The notes under the pieces are model-generated. The model made no database searches, was not told where the DNA came from, and saw only the letters and a list, made by a program, of their open reading frames with translations. Both the position numbers and the translations under genes were made by a program. Below are positions 59,139 through 64,000 of a stretch of 64,000 nt of DNA, piece by piece; the first letter of the stretch is position 1, and each line of letters opens with the position of its first letter. Location of the stretch: contig FXAI01000007.1 of NCBI GenBank assembly GCA_900177435.1, forward strand, positions 126,501 to 190,500. Direction: 5' to 3'. This DNA comes from Alteromonadaceae bacterium Bs31 (GTDB lineage Bacteria > Pseudomonadota > Gammaproteobacteria > Pseudomonadales > Cellvibrionaceae).

Positions 59139-61640
59139 ATGACTAAGAATCTTCATCGACTGGCTATTCTCAGTGGCAGCCTAGCATTACTGGGAGGCTG
59201 CGACTCCGAGCCTGCCAGCTCTATTGAGAATTCACCGGCAAAACAAACACCCATTACACAATCAGTTGCACAAATAGAAATTAGTAACCCCTCCTCCTTC
59301 GACCGACCTAACACCAACCAATACTTAAGCTTCTACGATCTCGGCTTAGCAGAAAATGCAGATATCAACAATCAACTGGTTGTGCTGCAGGGGGAAAACC
59401 AGCTACCCAGCCAATTGATCGACAAGGACGCCAACGGAGAAATAGACGGAATCACCTTTTCAGTTGATTTATCTGCGGCACAAACCCTAAACCTGGAAAT
59501 TGTTGCCGACGCAGTTAAATCACAAACCACATTTAAAAAACTTACCCAGGCCGAAATCTCCACTAAAGACGGCGGAAATTGGGTTCAGCATGAAAAGAGC
59601 GAAAATCACAAACAGTACGAAGGTGGCTCGTTCAAAAACGTGAGTTCTTTAACACCTCCAGAGTATTACACCGATCACTCAAACTGGATTCGCTACGAAG
59701 GCCCGGGCATTGAGTCTGACAAGGTTGCCTATCGCGTTTATCTAGACTGGCGAAATGGCTTTGATATTTTTGGTAAAAGCGTCGCAGAACCCGTACTGCA
59801 AAAAGTGGGGCAGGACGGCTACGAGTCCTACCATCACATGCAGCCTTGGGGCATGGATATTCTCAAAGTTGGTCAGTCCCTCGGTGCGGGCGGCTTTGGC
59901 TTTTGGGACGGTGAAAAAGTTCATATCGTAAAAGACACCTCCAGCCGCTCAGCCACGATAACCAATAACGGCCCTTTGCTCTCATCGTTTAACCTTTTGT
60001 ACAAAGACTGGAATATAAATAACCAAACCCTGGACCTGGACGCAAACTTTGCCATGTCAGTGGGAAGCAGGTTAGTGCACACAGAACTTAAGGTTTCAGA
60101 GAGCGTTCCAAATATCGCCATTGGTGTTGTTAAACATAAAAACACCGAGGCAATTACTGGCAACCAGGACATAACGGGTGACGCCTACACCTACCTTGCC
60201 AGCTGGGGAAAACAAAGTTTGGCGGAAGACAATCTTGGCATGGCTGTATTCTTCCGAATGCGAGACTTCAATAAAATTGTTAACGATGAGAAGTCCTATA
60301 CCGCGGTAATGGAAGCTCGTGGCGATTACCTGGATTACTACTTTGGCGCAGCCTGGCAAGGCGAGCATGGTAAAGGCGTAAGCTCTAAAGAAGAGTTCGT
60401 TGCCTGGCTGGATAAACAAGCAGAAATCCTAACGCTCACGCCGCGCATTCGAATTAAAAGCGCTCTTTCCAAACAAGCTAAATCAGATAAGCTAACGGCG
60501 GAACAAGCGCTGGAGTGGAGCAAGAAACTGGCTGATTCGGAGCTCAAACGCAAAGCTTTGGGTTACCATGCTGGCGGCTGGGATGTGAACCGCCGCCGCA
60601 GCCCCAAGTTCGAGTACGACATTATTGGCTTACAGCCAAAAGCCTTTTACCGTCTCTCCGAAGTAAGCGGGGATAAAGCTCACGAGCAAGTGCTTGAGAA
60701 AGTTACCGGCAGCTTTATCAAAGACAACGGTGATATCCACGCGTACAAAATGTCCAATTACAACATCGATGCTGTAGCCCCGGGCCGAGCGGTGTTACAA
60801 CTTTATAAAGATACCGGTGAAGAAAAATATAAAATCGCTGCGGGCCATCTGCGCAAGCAACTAGAAGGCCAGCCGAAAACGTCCGAAGGTGCCTTTTGGC
60901 ACAAGAAAAAGTATGACTGGCAGCTTTGGCTGGATGGCGTTTACATGGGTATGCCCTTCCTGGCTGAGTATTCAGCCATGTTTGAAGATAATCACAGCAT
61001 GCACGAAGTGGTTACTGAATTTGTGCTTACACGCAAGTACCTGCGCGACAGTGAAACCGGACTTTACTATCACGCCTGGGACGAAAAGAAACAACAGGTA
61101 TGGGCTGATCCTGAAACAGGCCTGTCTCCTGAATTTTGGGCTCGCGGTGTCGGTTGGCTGGCGATGGCGCTGGTAGATGTGCTGGAGCTTCTACCTGAAG
61201 ACGATAAAGAGTTGCGCGAACCACTGCTGCAAATGTCTGCGGAACTTGCTGAGGCACTGGTAAAATATCAGGACAAAGAAACAGGTACCTGGTGGCAAAT
61301 TATGGATGCGCCCGGAAAAACCGGCAACTATCGAGAATCAAGCGCAACCGCTATGTTCAGCTATTTCCTTTCGAAAGGTATTCGCCTGGGCTATATCTCC
61401 GACGAATACAAGCAAACGGCTATTCATGCCTACCAAGGCATGATAAATGAGTTTGTAAACGTGCATGCAGATGGCACCATATCCATGACTAATCAATGCC
61501 TTGTGGCAGGACTGGGCTTCGGCCGTGATGGCAGTTATGGCTACTACATGAGCGAGATGATCTTCGAAAACGACCCGAAAGGTAATGGACCGTTCATTCT
61601 TTCCGGAATTGAAATGTATAAGTTGTTAAAAGGGGTTTAA
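59139..61640 (+). CDS. DUF4861-GH105 fusion lipoprotein (unsaturated uronyl hydrolase)
   Basis: Two-domain protein of 833 residues. Lipoprotein signal ends in LLGGC (Cys21) with Asp at +2, which in E. coli rules means inner-membrane retention. Residues about 40-440 match DUF4861 (SNWIRYEGPGIESDKVAYRV, DILKVGQSLGAGGFGFWDG, WQGEHGKGVSSKEEF). Residues about 460-833 form a GH105 alpha/alpha barrel with catalytic Asp599 in WLDGVYMG, plus FWARGVGWLAMALVD and GYYMSE. GH105 enzymes remove the 4,5-unsaturated galacturonyl end from pectin-derived oligosaccharides. kduI follows one base after the stop, consistent with the product being its substrate. Confidence 0.88.
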   Translation: MTKNLHRLAILSGSLALLGGCDSEPASSIENSPAKQTPITQSVAQIEISNPSSFDRPNTNQYLSFYDLGLAENADINNQLVVLQGENQLPSQLIDKDANGEIDGITFSVDLSAAQTLNLEIVADAVKSQTTFKKLTQAEISTKDGGNWVQHEKSENHKQYEGGSFKNVSSLTPPEYYTDHSNWIRYEGPGIESDKVAYRVYLDWRNGFDIFGKSVAEPVLQKVGQDGYESYHHMQPWGMDILKVGQSLGAGGFGFWDGEKVHIVKDTSSRSATITNNGPLLSSFNLLYKDWNINNQTLDLDANFAMSVGSRLVHTELKVSESVPNIAIGVVKHKNTEAITGNQDITGDAYTYLASWGKQSLAEDNLGMAVFFRMRDFNKIVNDEKSYTAVMEARGDYLDYYFGAAWQGEHGKGVSSKEEFVAWLDKQAEILTLTPRIRIKSALSKQAKSDKLTAEQALEWSKKLADSELKRKALGYHAGGWDVNRRRSPKFEYDIIGLQPKAFYRLSEVSGDKAHEQVLEKVTGSFIKDNGDIHAYKMSNYNIDAVAPGRAVLQLYKDTGEEKYKIAAGHLRKQLEGQPKTSEGAFWHKKKYDWQLWLDGVYMGMPFLAEYSAMFEDNHSMHEVVTEFVLTRKYLRDSETGLYYHAWDEKKQQVWADPETGLSPEFWARGVGWLAMALVDVLELLPEDDKELREPLLQMSAELAEALVKYQDKETGTWWQIMDAPGKTGNYRESSATAMFSYFLSKGIRLGYISDEYKQTAIHAYQGMINEFVNVHADGTISMTNQCLVAGLGFGRDGSYGYYMSEMIFENDPKGNGPFILSGIEMYKLLKGV

Positions 61641-61641
61641 T

Positions 61642-62484
61642 GTGACTACCAATATTGAAGAACGCTTTGCCGTTCATATCGACGACTACAAGCACTACGA
61701 CACAGATAAAATCCGTAAGCATTTTCTCATCGAAAATATGTTTACTGCTGACGAAGTGAACTTTGTTTACACCCACTACGACCGCGTAATGGTCGGTGGT
61801 GCAATGCCTGTCAATAAAGCGCTTCCCTTGGAAGCTATGGATCAGCTGCGTGCAAAATATTTCCTTGAGCGGCGCGAGCTCGGCACCATCAATATTGGCG
61901 GAAAAGGGGTAATCACTGTAGACGGCGAAAGCTATGACATCGAAAACAGTGAAGCCCTTTATATAGGCAAGGGCGCCAAAGACGTAAGTTTTGCCAGCGT
62001 TGACGCTGCCAACCCAGCCAAATTTTATATTAACTCAGCAAATGCGCATCAGGCCTACCCTCACAAAAAAGTAGGTATGGCCGACGCGAACGTGCTGGAA
62101 ATCGGTTCCTCAGAAACCTGCAATGAGCGAAAGATTAACCAGCTCCTTATCAGTGGCGTGGTTGAAACTTGCCAGTTGCAGATGGGTATGACGGAATTCA
62201 AACCAGGCAGTGTCTGGAATACCATGCCAATGCATACACACAGCCGCCGAATGGAAGCTTATTTTTATTTTAATATTCCTGAAGAATCTGCAGTATGCCA
62301 TTTTATGGGGCCCGCTGAAGAAACTCGTCATATTTGGGTTGGTAATGAGCAAACCGTTATATCACCCCCTTGGTCCATGCACTCAGGCGTAGGCACCGCG
62401 AGCTACACATTTATCTGGGGCATGGCTGGCGAAAATCTGGATTATACGGATATGGATCACCATTTACCGTCGACTTTAAAATAG
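61642..62484 (+). CDS. kduI: 5-keto-4-deoxyuronate isomerase
   Basis: Cytosolic zinc isomerase converting 5-keto-4-deoxyuronate to 2,5-diketo-3-deoxygluconate in pectin breakdown. It has 280 residues, close to E. coli KduI (278) along the chain: FLERRELGTINIGGKGVITV, LYIGKGAKDVSFASVD, VETCQLQMGMTEF, metal ligands in MHTHSRRMEAYFYF and PPWSMHSGVG. It starts with GTG at 61642 behind AAAAGGGG; the ATG at 61640 is out of frame. One base separates it from the GH105 gene. Confidence 0.96.
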   Translation: MTTNIEERFAVHIDDYKHYDTDKIRKHFLIENMFTADEVNFVYTHYDRVMVGGAMPVNKALPLEAMDQLRAKYFLERRELGTINIGGKGVITVDGESYDIENSEALYIGKGAKDVSFASVDAANPAKFYINSANAHQAYPHKKVGMADANVLEIGSSETCNERKINQLLISGVVETCQLQMGMTEFKPGSVWNTMPMHTHSRRMEAYFYFNIPEESAVCHFMGPAEETRHIWVGNEQTVISPPWSMHSGVGTASYTFIWGMAGENLDYTDMDHHLPSTLK

Positions 62485-62503
62485 GCACAATATTTTCTTA
62501 ATA

Positions 62504-62538
62504 AAGCCGCTAGCAATCGTCTAGCGGCTTCTGTTTTT
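62504..62538 (+). terminator. Terminator-like hairpin between kduI and kduD
   Basis: AAGCCGCTAG (62504-62513) and CTAGCGGCTT (62521-62530) form a perfect 10-bp stem with a 7-base loop; CTG and five T follow. Partial or full termination is likely. Confidence 0.65.
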
Positions 62539-62566
62539 ATTAATTTCTTCTTTGGATGATTACACT

Positions 62567-63370
62567 ATGATTAACGATCTTTTTGACCTTAAAGGCAAAG
62601 TAGCCCTCATTACTGGCGGCACTCACGGAATCGGTTTTTCGATAGGCCGCGTTTTAGGCCTAGCTGGCGCAAAAGTGTGCGTAAACGATATTTCTCAAGA
62701 AAAGCTTGATGCCGCCAAGCTTGAGTACGCAAAAGATGGCATAGAGGTTTATACGCTGGTTTTTGATGTAACCGATGAAGAGCAAGTAGATAAAGGTATT
62801 TCCGAAATTGAAAGCAACGTCGGCTCTGTAGATATTCTGGTTAACAATGCAGGGATTATTAAGCGTATTCCTATCTTGGAAATGGACGTAGCAGACTATC
62901 GTCAAGTAATCGACGTAGATTTAGTTTCGCCGCTTATTATGTCCAAGCGTGTTGCGCCCAAGATGATTGAAAAGCGCGCAGGCAAAATAATTAATATGTG
63001 CTCCATGATGAGTGTGTACGGTCGCAGCTCGGTCTCTGCATACGCATCAGCCAAAGGCGGCCTGAAGCTACTTACCCAAAACATGTGTTGTGAGTGGGCG
63101 AAATTCGGTTTGCAAGTCAATGGCATTGGGCCGGGCTACATCGCTACCGCGCAAACGGCGCCTATTCGTGAAAATGGTCACCCTTTTAATGACCTGATCA
63201 TGACGCGTACTCCAGCAGCTCGCTGGGGCCAGCCAGAAGATATCGCCAATGCGGCCCTCTTTCTGGCCTCTCAGGCATCCGAGTTCATTAATGGACAGGT
63301 GATCTATGTCGACGGCGGTATTTTAGCCAACTTCGGCTACGTAAAAGGCGAAAACGACCTGCCTGCATAA
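62567..63370 (+). CDS. kduD: KduD-like short-chain dehydrogenase
   Basis: NAD(P)-dependent SDR of 267 residues, predicted to reduce 2,5-diketo-3-deoxygluconate to 2-keto-3-deoxygluconate, the step after KduI. Cofactor loop TGGTHGIG, NNAGIIKR, catalytic Ser in NMCSMMSVYGRSS, YASAKGG for Tyr and Lys, and ARWGQPEDIANAALFLASQA with VDGGIL near the end. Many similar proteins are annotated gluconate 5-dehydrogenase, so the name rests partly on context. I start at ATG 62567 (MINDLFDLKGK) rather than an in-frame TTG five codons upstream; GGATGA lies at suitable distance. Confidence 0.87.
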   Translation: MINDLFDLKGKVALITGGTHGIGFSIGRVLGLAGAKVCVNDISQEKLDAAKLEYAKDGIEVYTLVFDVTDEEQVDKGISEIESNVGSVDILVNNAGIIKRIPILEMDVADYRQVIDVDLVSPLIMSKRVAPKMIEKRAGKIINMCSMMSVYGRSSVSAYASAKGGLKLLTQNMCCEWAKFGLQVNGIGPGYIATAQTAPIRENGHPFNDLIMTRTPAARWGQPEDIANAALFLASQASEFINGQVIYVDGGILANFGYVKGENDLPA

Positions 63371-63381
63371 GATTCTCTGCG

Positions 63382-63406
63382 CAGCGCTTGCTTCCTGCAA
63401 GCGCTG
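63382..63406 (+). other. Strong hairpin between the two SDR genes
   Basis: CAGCGCTTGC (63382-63391) and GCAAGCGCTG (63397-63406) pair perfectly over 10 bp with the loop TTCCT, followed by AATTTT. It is either a weak terminator or an mRNA stabiliser, 12 bases after the kduD stop. Confidence 0.6.
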
Positions 63407-63446
63407 AATTTTCACATCCCAACTAATTGTATGTAAAGCTCTCAAA

Positions 63447-64000
63447 ATGACACACTCTTTATTCGACCTTAGCGGAAAGGTTGCGCTCATTACTGGCGCG
63501 ACTCACGGACTCGGAATGACTATGGCTAAAGGCCTGGCCAGTGCCGGAGCAACTATCGTGGTTAATGGCAATTCATCACAGGAAAAAATTGATGCTGCTG
63601 TCAAGGAATACCAGGCTTGCGGCTACAATGCGCACGGTTATCGTTTTAACGTTACCGACGAACAGGAAGTTGAACAAGCCGTTAAAAAAATTACTGAAGA
63701 CGTTGGTCCTGTAGATATTCTGGTAAACAATGCCGGCATTATTAGGCGCACTCCTCTGTTAGAAATGCCTCTAGCTGAATGGGAGCTGGTGATTAAAACG
63801 GATTTGACGAGTGTGTTTACCGTGACAAAACCCATCGCCAAGCAAATGGTCGAACGAGGCGGCGGTAAGATTATTAATATTTGCTCCATGATGTCCGAGC
63901 TTGGCAGAGACTCTGTAGGTGCTTATGCTGCGGCAAAAGGTGGCCTGAAGATGCTCACTCGAAATATGGCCACGGAGTGGGCAAAATTTAATGTGCAGGT
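63447..64000 (+). CDS. Second KduD-like short-chain dehydrogenase, C-terminus beyond window
   Basis: About 184 residues visible. It is a clear paralogue of the preceding gene, similar at more than half of positions by eye: MTHSLFDLSGKVALITGATH, TGATHGLG cofactor loop, VDILVNNAGIIRRTPLLEM, catalytic NICSMMSELGRDS and YAAAKGGLKML. It probably also acts on a keto-deoxy or keto-gluconate type acid. Tandem duplication followed by divergence is likely; the different residues after the cofactor loop (VVNGNSSQEK against CVNDISQEK) could change coenzyme preference. The end of the gene lies outside. Confidence 0.88.
   Translation, partial: MTHSLFDLSGKVALITGATHGLGMTMAKGLASAGATIVVNGNSSQEKIDAAVKEYQACGYNAHGYRFNVTDEQEVEQAVKKITEDVGPVDILVNNAGIIRRTPLLEMPLAEWELVIKTDLTSVFTVTKPIAKQMVERGGGKIINICSMMSELGRDSVGAYAAAKGGLKMLTRNMATEWAKFNVQ

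Overview
The window reads as chromosomal DNA of a marine, polysaccharide-degrading gammaproteobacterium. The housekeeping proteins (FbaA, Pgi, FabA/FabB, UvrA, ribosomal proteins) resemble the Pseudomonas/Escherichia type. The mixture of a glycogen cluster, a Xanthomonas/Caulobacter-type TonB receptor, GH28 and GH105 pectin enzymes and a CsgD/VpsT-type regulator suggests Cellvibrionaceae or a relative. The taxonomic placement is inference; no rRNA gene is present. I see no tRNA, rRNA, CRISPR array, IS element or prophage.

Layout. 1-1418: start of an RND efflux pair (permease cut by the window edge, lipoprotein adaptor). 1799-5648: central metabolism (fbaA, ispB, pgi). 5923-8371: a compact four-gene operon of bufferin type: secreted Cys-rich DUF2282 peptide, DUF692/MNIO enzyme, DUF2063 partner, DoxX membrane protein. 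8423-10622: manB and galU, convergent with it. 10849-12667: fabA-fabB, then a degenerate RmlD-like gene and a mostly empty stretch with one or two possible small genes. 14501-20458: ssb, yajR-like MFS, a VpsT/CsgD-like regulator and uvrA. 20530-32622: six-gene glycogen/maltodextrin cluster on the minus strand (malQ-glgB-glgX-glgP-glgC-glgA), with an intrinsic terminator just before glgA. 33078-47099: the S10-spc-alpha ribosomal superoperon on the minus strand (rpsJ to rplQ, with secY, rpmJ and rpoA), led by a strong promoter and a boxA-like element. 47248-51649: an OmpA-family protein and a three-subunit proton-translocating transhydrogenase. 51868-64000: a pectin/uronate utilisation locus.

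How the pectin locus should work: a Tat-type lipoprotein GH28 polygalacturonase and a TonB receptor handle oligogalacturonides at the outer membrane. A DUF4861-GH105 lipoprotein releases unsaturated uronate in the periplasm. KduI and one or two KduD-like dehydrogenases convert the keto-uronate to 2-keto-3-deoxygluconate (KDG), and an altronate dehydratase (UxaA) feeds galacturonate-derived altronate into the same intermediate. A FadR-type GntR regulator sits between uxaA and the GH28 gene, and repeated CTTGTAT half-sites flank it on both sides.

The most unusual items are the bufferin-type operon, an ATG-less small membrane ORF coupled to the TonB receptor start by TAATG, the terminator placed about 16 nt upstream of glgA, the boxA-like sequence in front of rpsJ (NusE), and the putative operator family in the pectin locus. 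All functions are assigned from reading the translated sequence; no database search was run.
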